Below are positions 34,888-43,623 of a stretch of 64,000 nucleotides of DNA, piece by piece; positions within the stretch are counted from its first letter, which is position 1, and each line of letters begins with the position of its first letter. The stretch is from RGIG8775 sp045660295. Its GTDB lineage: Bacteria > Bacillota > Clostridia > Oscillospirales > CAG-272. Below the pieces are notes generated by a model. It was given only the letters and a program-made list of their open reading frames with translations. It ran no database searches and had not been told where the DNA came from. The stretch covers positions 38,337 to 102,336 of the forward strand of contig JAZRDN010000040.1 of the NCBI GenBank assembly GCA_045660295.1, in the 5' to 3' direction. Made by a program: the position numbers and the translations under genes.

Positions 34888-36127
34888 TAACCGCAAAGTA
34901 ATAGTAATAGGCGGCGGCGCGGCGGGAATGATGGCGGCGATAAGCGCCGCAAGATACGGCGCTGAGGTCAGCCTTTTTGAGAAAAACGACCGTCTTGGCA
35001 AAAAGCTCCGTATTACGGGCAAGGGAAGATGCAATCTTACCAATGATTGCGATATCGGCGAGTTTATGAAAAACGTGCCCACAAATCCTCGCTTTCTCTA
35101 CGGCGCGCTTAACAGGTTTTCCACCGAGGATACCAAGAGCTTTTTTGAGGAGCTTGGCGTTCCTCTTAAGACCGAGCGCGGAAAAAGGGTTTTTCCCGTG
35201 TCGGATAAGGCGCAGGATATAGTTGACGCGCTGGCGCGCGGCTGCCGTGACAGCGGCGTTAAAGTAATATATGAAAAGGTAAAGGCTCTTTCGGTTTCCG
35301 AAGGCTCTGTGGTCGGCGTGAAAACAGAAAAGGGCGAATATGAGGCTGATGCTGTTATAGTCGCCACCGGGGGAATGTCCTATAAGCAGACGGGCTCCGA
35401 CGGCGACGGCTACCGCTTTGCCAAGCAAATGGGATTAAAGATCACCGACCTCGTCCCGTCGCTTGTGCCGATAGTTTCCTCAAGTAAGGTCTGCTCCAGA
35501 ATGCAGGGGCTTTCGCTCAGAAACGTGGCGCTCAGAATAGTAAATAAAACCAACGGCAAAAAGGTCTATGAGGATTTCGGCGAGATGATGTTTACCCATT
35601 TCGGAGTAACAGGTCCGCTTATACTCTCTGCTTCGGCGCATATTCCCGATATAAACAGCGTTTCTTATGAGGCGCAGATAGACCTTAAGCCCGCCCTTGA
35701 TATGAAGACACTTGACAACAGACTTCTTGGTGACTTTTCAAAATTTGCCAACCGAGATTTCGCCAACTCCCTTGGTGAGCTTTTACCGCAGAAGATGATA
35801 GACGTGGTTGTCGGGCTGTCGGGTATACCGCCGCACAAAAAGGTAAATTCCATAACCCGAGAGGAAAGACAGCGCCTTGCCGAGCTTATAAAATGCTTCC
35901 GCATATCGCTTGACGGCTTTCGCCCCATAAACGAGGCGATAATAACCAAGGGCGGCGTAGATGTAAAGCAGATAGTTCCGGGTACAATGCAGGCGAAGGG
36001 AATAAGCGGTCTGTATTTTGCGGGCGAGGTGCTGGACGTTGACGCGTATACCGGCGGATTTAATTTGCAGATCGCCTTTTCCACAGCCGTGGTCGCGGGT
36101 GAAAGCGCGGCAATGGGCGAGTGGTGA
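34880..36127 (+). CDS. BaiN/HI0933-type NAD(P)/FAD-dependent flavoprotein
   Basis: 415-residue flavoprotein of the HI0933/YhiN/BaiN family. The N-terminal dinucleotide fold is VIVIGGGAAGMMAAISAARY; the family motif GKGRCNLTN follows at about residue 50; GEVLDVDAYTGGFNLQIAF closes the FAD site. Activities in the family include bile-acid dehydrogenation and are mostly unassigned. The start is uncertain: ATG at 34880 is placed closest to the fold, but ATGs at 34868 and 34838 are in frame and no ribosome binding site decides. It overlaps the RpiR gene by at least 8 bp. Confidence 0.88.
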   Translation: MSDNRKVIVIGGGAAGMMAAISAARYGAEVSLFEKNDRLGKKLRITGKGRCNLTNDCDIGEFMKNVPTNPRFLYGALNRFSTEDTKSFFEELGVPLKTERGKRVFPVSDKAQDIVDALARGCRDSGVKVIYEKVKALSVSEGSVVGVKTEKGEYEADAVIVATGGMSYKQTGSDGDGYRFAKQMGLKITDLVPSLVPIVSSSKVCSRMQGLSLRNVALRIVNKTNGKKVYEDFGEMMFTHFGVTGPLILSASAHIPDINSVSYEAQIDLKPALDMKTLDNRLLGDFSKFANRDFANSLGELLPQKMIDVVVGLSGIPPHKKVNSITREERQRLAELIKCFRISLDGFRPINEAIITKGGVDVKQIVPGTMQAKGISGLYFAGEVLDVDAYTGGFNLQIAFSTAVVAGESAAMGEW

Positions 36128-36161
36128 TAATACACATCATATATATTAAAGGAGAAACAGT

Positions 36162-36830
36162 ATGTTCAAAATAGCTATCGACGGACCCAGCGGCGCTGGT
36201 AAAAGCAGTGTTGCCAAGGCACTTTCAAAGAAAATTGGTATAGTATACGTAGATACGGGCGCGCTTTACCGCACGGTGGGATATTATATTCGCTCTGTGG
36301 GCGCTGACCCCAAGTCGGCAGAGCAGGTGACGCCTCACCTTAAAGACATAAATATTGAGCTTAAATATGAGAATGGTACACAGTACGTATATCTCAACGG
36401 CGAGAATCTCGGAGATAAGATTCGCGAGCCCGAAATATCCATGTATGCGTCGGCAGTATCAGCTATCCCCGCGGTAAGAGCCTTTTTGCTCGAGACCCAG
36501 AAATCGGTGGCGAGAGCCAATAACGTGGTTATGGACGGCAGAGATATAGGAACTGTTATTCTTCCCGACGCGGAGGTTAAGATATTCCTTACCGCGTCTG
36601 CCGAGTGCCGCGCTAAGCGCCGCGTGCTTGAGCTTAAGGAAAAGGGAATGGAGGCGAAGTACGAGGACGTGCTTGCCGAAATGATCGAACGTGATAACAA
36701 CGATAAAAACCGTGACGTCGCTCCCGCCGTTCCCGCGGATGACGCCGTAATACTCGATAATTCCGACCTTACCATGGAGCAAACTCTTGATAAAATCATA
36801 GAGATAGCAAAGCAGAGGGTGGATATATGA
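36162..36830 (+). CDS. cmk: Cytidylate kinase
   Basis: Phosphorylates CMP and dCMP. 222 residues with the P-loop IDGPSGAGKSSVAKAL, DTGALYRTVG, VVMDGRDIGTVILPDA and a RR..E..RDxxD lid (MIERDNNDKNRDVAP). Good ribosome binding site AAAGGAG. The cmk-plsC-ispH-rpsA order is common in Clostridia. It overlaps plsC by 4 bp (ATGA). Confidence 0.96.
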   Translation: MFKIAIDGPSGAGKSSVAKALSKKIGIVYVDTGALYRTVGYYIRSVGADPKSAEQVTPHLKDINIELKYENGTQYVYLNGENLGDKIREPEISMYASAVSAIPAVRAFLLETQKSVARANNVVMDGRDIGTVILPDAEVKIFLTASAECRAKRRVLELKEKGMEAKYEDVLAEMIERDNNDKNRDVAPAVPADDAVILDNSDLTMEQTLDKIIEIAKQRVDI

Positions 36831-37438
36831 CGAAAACATATAAGTTTATCCACACCACTTTCATGGGGATAGTCAGCCTTATTTACCGACTTAAGGTCAT
36901 AGGCTCGGAGAATGAGCCGAGCGAGGGCGCTTTGTTGGTTTGCTCAAATCATATTTCGGCGGCTGACCCCGTACTTATCAGCGCCGCCACAAAAAATCAG
37001 ATATGCTATATGGCGAAAAAAGAGCTTTTTAAAATTCCGATATTTTCAACATTTTTAAGAAATCTCGGAGTCTTTCCCGTGGATAGAGGCGGTAAGGACG
37101 TAAGCGCTGTGAAAAAAGCTATCAAGCTGCTTGAAGACGGAAGCCGTGTTGGAATTTTTCCTCAGGGCACACGCCGTCCGGGCAAGAACCCAAGAGATAC
37201 CGAGCTTAAAAACGGCGCGGCAATGATCGCCGTGCGCGCCAATGCCGACGTGCTTCCGGTGTACATTCATAGGAAGGATAATACTCCGAAGCTGTTCAGA
37301 AAAACTACCGTTATTATAGGTAAGCCCATAAAATTCGCCGACCTTGGATATGATCCCGATAAAACCGGCGAATATAACCGAATAGTCAATGTCATTTTTG
37401 ATGAGGTTTGTAAGCTGGGCGAGGGACTTGAAAAATGA
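36827..37438 (+). CDS. plsC: 1-acyl-sn-glycerol-3-phosphate acyltransferase
   Basis: Makes phosphatidic acid at the membrane. 203 residues with the catalytic block CSNHISAADPV (NHxxxxD), the substrate motif FPQGTRRPG, and a hydrophobic N-terminal stretch. Overlaps cmk and ispH by 4 bp on either side, so translation of all three is coupled. Confidence 0.94.
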   Translation: MTKTYKFIHTTFMGIVSLIYRLKVIGSENEPSEGALLVCSNHISAADPVLISAATKNQICYMAKKELFKIPIFSTFLRNLGVFPVDRGGKDVSAVKKAIKLLEDGSRVGIFPQGTRRPGKNPRDTELKNGAAMIAVRANADVLPVYIHRKDNTPKLFRKTTVIIGKPIKFADLGYDPDKTGEYNRIVNVIFDEVCKLGEGLEK

Positions 37439-39477
37439 GCAGAGTCACAGTAGCCGAAAATGCGGGCTTTTGCTTTGGCGTTAAGCGTGCCGCCGACAGA
37501 ATAGAGGAAGCGTTGCGCTTCGATACGGAGGACCGTATATTTACCCTCGGACATCTTATTCATAATCCTACCTATAATCAAAGGCTGAGAAAAAACGGCG
37601 TTTCTGCGATTGAGGTGGAAGAAATCGAGGCGCTTGCTAAAAGCGCAACACGCGAAAAAAGAGTAAAGCTTTTTCTGCGCGCCCACGGAGTTCCGCTTAA
37701 CGTCGAGAAAGCGCTTGAAAAGCTGTCTGCCGAAAATAGGTTCTTCACATACGAGGACTGTACCTGTCCTTACGTGAAAAAAATTCATAAGATAGCCGCT
37801 GAATATTCCGCGGAGGAAAATATTTTCATTCTCATGGGCTGCGAAAGCCACCCCGAGGTCGTGGGGATCATGAGCTATTTCGTGGGAGAAAAGTATGTTT
37901 TTGACTCTCTCACGAGCTTTGAACAAGCGGTAAAAAATGGTGTGTTGGTCAATTTGCACAAAAAAACACCGATTTTAGCCGCTCAAACGACCTTTAATTT
38001 GTCGGAGTGGGAAAAAACTCAAAAATTTCTCAAAAACCTATGTACAAATCCGATAATTTTTGATACAATATGTAGTGTTACGGAAAAAAGACAGCTTGAG
38101 GCTGCCGCGCTTTCCGAAAAGTGTGATATGATGATCGTAATAGGCGGTAAAGAAAGCTCTAATACCGCTAAGCTTGCGGATATATGCAAGGAGAATTGTA
38201 AAAACACCTTTTGGATAGAGAATGCGGCGGAGCTTGCCGGCTTTTTGCCGAACCACCACGAAAACGTGGGAATTGTCGCGGGGGCTTCAACTCCAAGCGA
38301 CATAATAGAGGAGGTAAACAAAAAAATGAGCGAACAAGAAAATTTTGCGCAAATGCTCGAAGAATCTTTCAAAACTTTAAATACAGGAGACACCGTTACC
38401 GGAATAGTAACCAAAGTTACAGATACCGATCTGCAGCTTGACCTTGGCGCCAAGGTTACCGGCGTTATCAAGGCTGAGAAGATAACAGACGATTCTTCTG
38501 TAAAACTTTCGGAGATGTTCAAGATCGGTGACGAAGTTGAAGCTTTCGTTATCCGTGTAAGCGACATCGAAGGCGTTGCTGAGCTTGACAAGAAGCGTGT
38601 TGACTCTGACAAGAACTGGGTCAAGATCGTTGAGGCTTGCAACACAGGCGACATTCTTGAGGGTAAGGTAACAAAGGCAGTCAAGGGCGGTGTTGTAACT
38701 GTTGTTGATTCTGTTGAGATCTTTGTTCCCGCATCTCAGACAGGCGTTCCGAGAGATGGCGATCTTAACTCCATCGTTGGAACAAACGTAAAGCTTAAGG
38801 TTATCGAGATCAAGGATTACCACAAGAGAGCAGTAGGCTCTATCAGCGTAGTTCTCCGCGAGGAGCGTAAGGCTCGCGAGGCAGAGTTCTGGGCAAATAT
38901 TGAGGAAGGCAAGCAGTTTACAGGTAAGGTTAAGAGCATGACCAGCTACGGCGCGTTCGTTGACCTTGGCGGCGTAGACGGAATGGTACACGCATCCGAG
39001 CTTTCCTGGAAGCACATCAAGAGCCCCGCAGAGGTAGTTGCTATCGGCGATGAAATTACAGTATTTGTAAAGAGCTTTGATGCCGAGAAGAAGAGAATCT
39101 CTCTTGGATATAAGACAGAGGATACAAACCCCTGGTTCATCTTCAAGAATACATACAACGTAGACGACGTTGCATCCGTAAAGATCGTAAACATGATGCC
39201 CTTCGGCGCATTTGCTGAGATCGTTGACGGCGTAGACGGACTTATTCACATTTCTCAGATCGCACAGACCAGAATTGCTAAGCCCGCTGACGTTCTTGAG
39301 ATCGGTCAGGTAGTTGACGCTAAGATCATCGAGATCGACGACGAGAAGAAGAAGGTAAGCCTTTCTATAAGAGCACTTCTTGATGAGACTCAGGAAGCTG
39401 AGGAAGCTATGCCCGAGGATGAGGCAGCTGCAGAGGAAGCAGCAGATGAAGCTGCAACCGAGGAAGCGGCAGAGTAA
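37435..39477 (+). CDS. ispH-rpsA: IspH-ribosomal protein S1 fusion
   Basis: 680-residue fusion. Residues 1 to about 285 are IspH, which reduces HMBPP to IPP and DMAPP in the MEP pathway; the three 4Fe-4S cysteines are in GFCFGVKR (Cys13), DCTCPYVKK and DTICSVTEKR. From about residue 300 there are four S1 RNA-binding repeats (for example GKVKSMTSYGAFVDLGGVDG) and an acidic tail rich in Glu and Ala. This fusion is known in Clostridia and ties isoprenoid synthesis to the ribosome. Codon choice changes sharply at the joint, near 38330: the S1 part uses the codons of highly expressed genes. A short Met-Ser-Glu-Gln at the joint could be an internal start of free S1. Confidence 0.95.
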   Translation: MSRVTVAENAGFCFGVKRAADRIEEALRFDTEDRIFTLGHLIHNPTYNQRLRKNGVSAIEVEEIEALAKSATREKRVKLFLRAHGVPLNVEKALEKLSAENRFFTYEDCTCPYVKKIHKIAAEYSAEENIFILMGCESHPEVVGIMSYFVGEKYVFDSLTSFEQAVKNGVLVNLHKKTPILAAQTTFNLSEWEKTQKFLKNLCTNPIIFDTICSVTEKRQLEAAALSEKCDMMIVIGGKESSNTAKLADICKENCKNTFWIENAAELAGFLPNHHENVGIVAGASTPSDIIEEVNKKMSEQENFAQMLEESFKTLNTGDTVTGIVTKVTDTDLQLDLGAKVTGVIKAEKITDDSSVKLSEMFKIGDEVEAFVIRVSDIEGVAELDKKRVDSDKNWVKIVEACNTGDILEGKVTKAVKGGVVTVVDSVEIFVPASQTGVPRDGDLNSIVGTNVKLKVIEIKDYHKRAVGSISVVLREERKAREAEFWANIEEGKQFTGKVKSMTSYGAFVDLGGVDGMVHASELSWKHIKSPAEVVAIGDEITVFVKSFDAEKKRISLGYKTEDTNPWFIFKNTYNVDDVASVKIVNMMPFGAFAEIVDGVDGLIHISQIAQTRIAKPADVLEIGQVVDAKIIEIDDEKKKVSLSIRALLDETQEAEEAMPEDEAAAEEAADEAATEEAAE

Positions 39478-39490
39478 TTGTTAAAAAATC

Positions 39491-39515
39491 GGGGTTGGCG
39501 CATTGCGGCAACCCC
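39491..39515 (+). terminator. Weak hairpin between rpsA and the UPF0340 gene
   Basis: GGGGTTG/CAACCCC with an 11-nt loop and only a broken T-run. It may act as a partial terminator or processing site. Confidence 0.4.
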
Positions 39516-39535
39516 TTGCTCTTTGGGAGAGTTTT

Positions 39536-40084
39536 ATGTTTGAAGAAATCAAAAAAAACGCTAAGACCGCGGTGAATGAATTAATTGAGATCGCGGGGCT
39601 TAAAGAGGGCGACCTGCTCGTTATCGGTTGCTCGTCGTCCGAGATAGTCGGCGGAAAAATAGGGAAGAACTCAAGCCTTGAGGCGGCGGAATCCGTGTTT
39701 GAGGCTATATATCCTGTCCTTAATGAAAAGGGGATATATCTCGCAGCCCAGTGTTGTGAGCACCTTAACCGCGCTGTTATCATCGAAAAGGAATGCGCCG
39801 AGAGACGGGGCTATGAGCCTGTGACGGTTATTCCTCAGCCTAAGGCGGGCGGCTCGTTTGCCACCACGGCGTATAAAAATTTCAAATCGCCTGTGGCGGT
39901 TGAAGAAATACGCGCCGACGCGGGAATAGATATCGGCGGCACGCTTATCGGTATGCACCTCAAGAGAGTAGCCGTGCCCGTAAGGCTTTCGGTGAAAACT
40001 ATCGGAGAGGCAGACATAATATGCGCCAGAACACGTCCGAAATTTATCGGCGGTGCTCGCGCGGTCTACCCCGAAAATACATGA
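39536..40084 (+). CDS. UPF0340/TIGR01440-family protein (YwlG-like)
   Basis: 182-residue protein of a widespread, uncharacterised Bacillota family. Recognisable pieces are GDLLVIGCSSSEIVGGKIGK, the AAQCCEHLNRA segment with two adjacent cysteines, and DIGGTLIGMHLKRVAVPVR. No enzymatic role is established. The ATG at 39536 follows GGGAGAG; an in-frame ATG at 39503 falls inside the preceding hairpin region. Last gene before a strong terminator. Confidence 0.85.
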   Translation: MFEEIKKNAKTAVNELIEIAGLKEGDLLVIGCSSSEIVGGKIGKNSSLEAAESVFEAIYPVLNEKGIYLAAQCCEHLNRAVIIEKECAERRGYEPVTVIPQPKAGGSFATTAYKNFKSPVAVEEIRADAGIDIGGTLIGMHLKRVAVPVRLSVKTIGEADIICARTRPKFIGGARAVYPENT

Positions 40085-40089
40085 TCTTC

Positions 40090-40137
40090 AAATATTGCGA
40101 GGCAGGATAATCATTCCCGCCCCGCAATATTTTTTTA
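40090..40137 (+). terminator. Intrinsic terminator after the UPF0340 gene
   Basis: Imperfect stem AAATATTGCGAGGC with complement ending GCAATATTTTTTT, apical loop around 40105-40115. Confidence 0.8.
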
Positions 40138-40182
40138 TTGAAATTCAAATGCGATAATGTGTAAAAAATGTTGAAAAGCCTA

Positions 40183-40211
40183 TTGACTTTTTGCAGTGAA
40201 AGTGCTATCAT
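40183..40211 (+). promoter_or_regulatory. Promoter of the proton antiporter gene
   Basis: TTGACT (40183-40188), 17 bp, TATCAT (40206-40211), leaving an 80-nt leader before the ATG at 40292. Confidence 0.7.
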
Positions 40212-40291
40212 ATAACTGTTTGCGCGGACGGCAGTCCGCTAAAATAATTTTATTATATATCAGTCGAGTTTTACGACTTGAAAGGAATTTT

Positions 40292-41593
40292 ATGGATATC
40301 TTACTCAGTATCGCTATCGCGCTTTTTGCAGGACTTCTGATGACTCGAGTCATTAAGCCCTTTGGACTTCCCGCAGTTACGGGCTACCTCATCGCAGGTG
40401 TTCTTATCGGTCCTTTTTGCCTCGGAATGCTCGGAAATGCCTTGGGAATCGCGGGGCTTGGCTTCGGCTCGCTTGAATACGTTGAGCACTTCGGTGTTAT
40501 TTCCGACGTGGCTCTCGGCTTTATCGCTTTCTCTATCGGAAACGAGTTCAGAATTTCCCAGCTCAAACAGATCGGTAAGCAGGCAGCTGTAATTGCCGTT
40601 TTTCAGGCTTTAGTCGCTACCGTACTTGTCGATATCGCGCTTGTTGCGCTCAGTCTTGTTCTCGGTCAGGACAAGCTTCCCATAAGTGTGGCTATCACAC
40701 TCGGCGCTGTCGCAACCGCAACCGCGCCCGCGGCAACTCTCATGGTTGTTCGCCAGTATAAGGCTAAGGGTAAGCTTACCGATATCCTTCTTCCCATCGT
40801 CGCTCTTGACGACGCGGTAGGACTTATAGTTTTCGCGGTTTCCTTCGGTATCGCCAAGGGAATGATAAGCGGAAGTATTGATTTCTATTCCATAGTTCTT
40901 AATCCTATTATCGAGATAGTAGGTTCGCTCGTTCTCGGCGCGATCATGGGATTCCTGCTTTCGCAGGCCGAAAAGTATTTCCACTCGCGCAGTAAGCGTC
41001 TTTCGGTTTCTGTTACCGCTGTCATTCTTACCGTGGCGATTACTATGCTTAAGTTTAATGTCGGACACATACATGTCGGTTTCTCCTCGCTCCTTACCTG
41101 TATGATGCTTGGAACGGTATTCTGCAACTTCTGCGAATCCTCCGAGGAGCTTATGGACCGTGTGGACAGATGGACAACACCTCTGTTTATCCTTTTCTTC
41201 GTTATCAGCGGTGCGGAGCTTGAGCTTAACGTGTTCCTTGACGTTGCTATCGTCGGTATCGGTCTTGTGTACATTATCTTCCGTTCGATTGGTAAATACT
41301 TCGGCTCGTATGCCAGTGCGAAAGCCGTCAAGTGCGATGATAATATCGTTAAATATCTCGGTATCACACTCCTTCCTCAGGCGGGCGTTGCACTCGGTAT
41401 GTCTGTTACCGCTCAGCAGCTCGGCGCGTACGAAGGAAGCCTTGTGAGAAATATTATTCTGTTCTCTGTTCTTATCTACGAGCTTGTAGGTCCCATGCTT
41501 ACCAAGTGGGCTCTTACAAAGGCAGGCGAGATCATTCCCGAACACAGAAAATCCGCTAAGGTCATCAATCCCGACAGACGAGAAGAAAAATAA
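40292..41593 (+). CDS. CPA2-type cation:proton antiporter
   Basis: 433-residue membrane protein with about 12 hydrophobic spans of the Na+/H+ exchanger (KefB/GerN) family. It includes the signature GYLIAGVLIGPF in helix 2-3, VALGFIAFSIGNEF, and LPIVALDDAVGLIVFAV with a paired Asp in the core. No RCK/TrkA-N domain is attached, so regulation differs from KefB. The ion is not determined. The ATG at 40292 follows AAAGGA. Its stop abuts the relic gene at 41597. Confidence 0.92.
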   Translation: MDILLSIAIALFAGLLMTRVIKPFGLPAVTGYLIAGVLIGPFCLGMLGNALGIAGLGFGSLEYVEHFGVISDVALGFIAFSIGNEFRISQLKQIGKQAAVIAVFQALVATVLVDIALVALSLVLGQDKLPISVAITLGAVATATAPAATLMVVRQYKAKGKLTDILLPIVALDDAVGLIVFAVSFGIAKGMISGSIDFYSIVLNPIIEIVGSLVLGAIMGFLLSQAEKYFHSRSKRLSVSVTAVILTVAITMLKFNVGHIHVGFSSLLTCMMLGTVFCNFCESSEELMDRVDRWTTPLFILFFVISGAELELNVFLDVAIVGIGLVYIIFRSIGKYFGSYASAKAVKCDDNIVKYLGITLLPQAGVALGMSVTAQQLGAYEGSLVRNIILFSVLIYELVGPMLTKWALTKAGEIIPEHRKSAKVINPDRREEK

Positions 41594-41596
41594 TTT

Positions 41597-42165
41597 TTTG
41601 CTTCAGGGAAACGGAGGGTACCGAGCCTATCGTAATGCTTAAGCATTTCTCTGACCCCCGAGCTTGACGGAAGCTACATGTATATTTATGAGAGTAACTA
41701 CTGCGTTTGGGATAAAACCAACACGATCACGAGCAAAAAGTTTGTGGCTTCTCTTGACGTTATGTTTGAGAGCTATCCCAAGGAAATGTTGCATCTTTTT
41801 TCAGTGTCGTATCGCAATACCGTGGCAAGGAAAACTATAACAGCGGAATCGTTAGGGTTGGCGCTGACGGAACGCTTTACGTAAACGGAAGCAATACACC
41901 TCTTTCTGCTAAGCTGAAAGATAAAGGTTATAATAACATCACAATAATCTATGACCCCATATCGGGACTTGCCGACGTTTACGTTAACGAAAAGCTTGAA
42001 AGAGCGGGGGTTAAATATGTGGTGGCACCGTCAGATATAGGAATGTCTTATATAAGATATTTTGACCGTAGGGCGGGTTTTGCCGCACGTGTTGATAATA
42101 TAAAGCTGTACGTTGCCGATACTCCCGAATTTATAGTACCCAATGGAATCACGTTTCCTAATTAA
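41597..42165 (+). pseudogene. Frameshifted, 5'-truncated concanavalin-like surface protein
   Basis: Three adjoining frames read as one protein. The first piece (TEGTEPIVMLKHFSDP) ends at a C5 run (41655-41659) where C4 would restore the frame. The second piece continues ELDGSYMYIYESNYCVWDKT to about 41770. The third then runs LSQGNVASFFSVVSQYRG ... GYNNITIIYDPISGLADVYV ... YIRYFDRRAGFAARVDNIKL to the stop at 42165. The last part aligns by eye with the C-terminal domain of the lipoprotein at 43844 (DKGWDTVTVEVDPATGAVKV; SYVRFFDDAGQFEAYIDEIC). The signal peptide and N-terminus are missing. Two frameshifts plus truncation support a dead paralogue. Confidence 0.75.
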
Positions 42166-42173
42166 ATCAATTT

Positions 42174-42197
42174 AAGCCCCGTAATGGGGCTTTTTTT
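42174..42197 (+). terminator. Intrinsic terminator after the pseudogene
   Basis: AAGCCCC-GTAAT-GGGGCTT followed by T7. Confidence 0.9.
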
Positions 42198-42260
42198 ATT
42201 GTCAGGTTTTACAATAAGAATTGGAGCAATTTGTGATATTTTAACAAAAAAACTTGTTGT

Positions 42261-42281
42261 GAAAATCAAATTTTGATTTTC
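42261..42281. promoter_or_regulatory. Perfect palindrome abutting the -35 of the lipoprotein promoter
   Basis: GAAAATCAAA-T-TTTGATTTTC, 10-bp arms around one base, ending 2 bp before the -35 box. Candidate operator. Confidence 0.5.
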
Positions 42282-42283
42282 AC

Positions 42284-42312
42284 TTGACAAATAGAGTTGT
42301 TTGTAATATAAA
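42284..42312 (+). promoter_or_regulatory. Promoter of the lipoprotein at 42346
   Basis: TTGACA (42284-42289), 17 bp, TATAAA (42307-42312). Confidence 0.8.
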
Positions 42313-42345
42313 TGTTTTATCAATTGTTTAAGGAGAGAATCTACT

Positions 42346-43476
42346 ATGAAAAAAATTTTGATTGCACTCATGGTTCTCGTTGTCGCGCTTGCGTTAGTTG
42401 CATGCGGCGGAACCCCCGACGTTAGCGTTAGCGGAGATGACCAGACCACCCCCCCCGAAGAACACGTTCACGCTTATGAAGAAGAACTCATTCCCGCTAC
42501 GTGTACCGCCACAGGTAAGGTAATTACCAAGTGCGCTTGCGGCGACGTTCAGAGTGAAACTGAGCTTCCCGTTGCTGACCACGTACAGTCCGTAGTTGTC
42601 TGTGATCAGGATACAGTATGTACCGTTTGCGGTGCTGTTCTTGCTGAAAAGACAGGTCACAACATCGCGTCTGCTGAGGTCGTTACAGAGGCTACTTGCT
42701 CTGTACCCGGTAAGGAAAAGGGCGCTTGCACTACTTGCGGTAATATCGTAGAGAGCGAAATTCCCGCTTCCGGACATAAGGCGAATAAGAATTCTGTTTG
42801 GACACTCGTTCAAGGCGGATATAGCACGACATGCGTTTCCTGTAACCAGACTGCTTCCTTTAAGGAAGACACTCCTGTTCTTTCTCTTACCTTCGAAGAG
42901 GCTTATGATGACGAAATCGCAAAGTATCCTTTGTTCAAGAAAGCGGGTAAATTTACTATCGTGGACGATACGGACGGCGATAAGGCGGGTGCCGTTGACA
43001 CTGCATGGCTGGACGTTGTTGATAACGCCGCTATGCACGCGCTCGGTTCTTACGTTGTAACCTTTGATATGGTGCTTACAAAGGATTTGGCTGCCGGAAA
43101 AGATTTTCCCATTTTCTCGATTCTTACATACTTTGCAGAGGGTAAGTCCCATGTTGGTGGAACTACGGGGTGGGGTTACGCACTTAGGTTTAATGAGGAT
43201 GCTGATAAGATCTCCACGATTTCTGCGGGAACAGATCTCTCTAAGCACACAGACAAAAACAGCATTGCTGTTGAGAAAAACGCAAAGTATACAGTACAGC
43301 TTATATTCTCCGAGGGATCCGCTAATTTTGATGTGTTCGTAAACGGTAAGTATCTTGGCAAATCCGGCGCGAAGGTTACTAATTTCTACGACGGCACTCT
43401 TACCTCATTAAGATTTGGCGATGTCGCTAAAGAAAGTTTGGTATTTGATAACATAAAGATTTGCGGTATTAAGTAA
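42346..43476 (+). CDS. Lipoprotein with Cys-pair repeats and concanavalin-like C-terminus
   Basis: 376 residues. Signal peptide with lipobox ALVAC (Cys20), a short Thr/Pro/Glu linker, then repeated beta-rich modules with paired cysteines and conserved His-Gly turns (ATCTATGKVITKCACGD, ATCSVPGKEKGACTTCGN, TTCVSCNQ). Such modules are frequent in clostridial surface proteins and look zinc-ribbon- or disulfide-like. From about residue 190 the protein has an all-beta domain (VTFDMVLTKDLAAGKDFPIF ... FDVFVNGKYLGKSG ... SLRFGDV) like a LamG/concanavalin lectin fold. Ligand unknown. It belongs to a family with the pseudogene before it and the gene after it. Confidence 0.85.
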   Translation: MKKILIALMVLVVALALVACGGTPDVSVSGDDQTTPPEEHVHAYEEELIPATCTATGKVITKCACGDVQSETELPVADHVQSVVVCDQDTVCTVCGAVLAEKTGHNIASAEVVTEATCSVPGKEKGACTTCGNIVESEIPASGHKANKNSVWTLVQGGYSTTCVSCNQTASFKEDTPVLSLTFEEAYDDEIAKYPLFKKAGKFTIVDDTDGDKAGAVDTAWLDVVDNAAMHALGSYVVTFDMVLTKDLAAGKDFPIFSILTYFAEGKSHVGGTTGWGYALRFNEDADKISTISAGTDLSKHTDKNSIAVEKNAKYTVQLIFSEGSANFDVFVNGKYLGKSGAKVTNFYDGTLTSLRFGDVAKESLVFDNIKICGIK

Positions 43477-43489
43477 TAAAAAGCATTTT

Positions 43490-43516
43490 GCCCCGCTCTG
43501 CTGAGCGGGGCTTTTT
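43490..43516 (+). terminator. Intrinsic terminator after the 42346 lipoprotein
   Basis: GCCCCGCTC-TGCT-GAGCGGGGC followed by T5. Confidence 0.93.
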
Positions 43517-43528
43517 GTATAACGCCCC

Positions 43529-43572
43529 CGCCATAGTGAAGTGAACCCCATTTGGTTCACTTCATTATGGCG
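43529..43572. repeat. Intergenic palindrome, 19-bp arms
   Basis: CGCCATAGTGAAGTGAACC and its complement (one G-T pair) flank a 6-nt spacer. It has no T-run and follows a complete terminator, so it is not needed for termination. REP- or MITE-like. Confidence 0.65.
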
Positions 43573-43595
43573 TGGTTTTCATTATATAAAATAAA

Positions 43596-43623
43596 AAGAT
43601 GACGACTGAAAGGGCGTCATCTT
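43596..43623. repeat. Short intergenic hairpin
   Basis: AAGATGACG/CGTCATCTT, 9-bp arms with a 10-nt loop and no T-run. Function unknown. The rest of 43477-43727 shows no coding signal. Confidence 0.4.

Noticed and set aside
41655..41780. Frameshifts at 41.66-41.77 kb as mere sequencing errors in a living gene
   Set aside because: Two shifts and the complete absence of a signal peptide and N-terminal region together argue for a true pseudogene, although one homopolymer error cannot be excluded.
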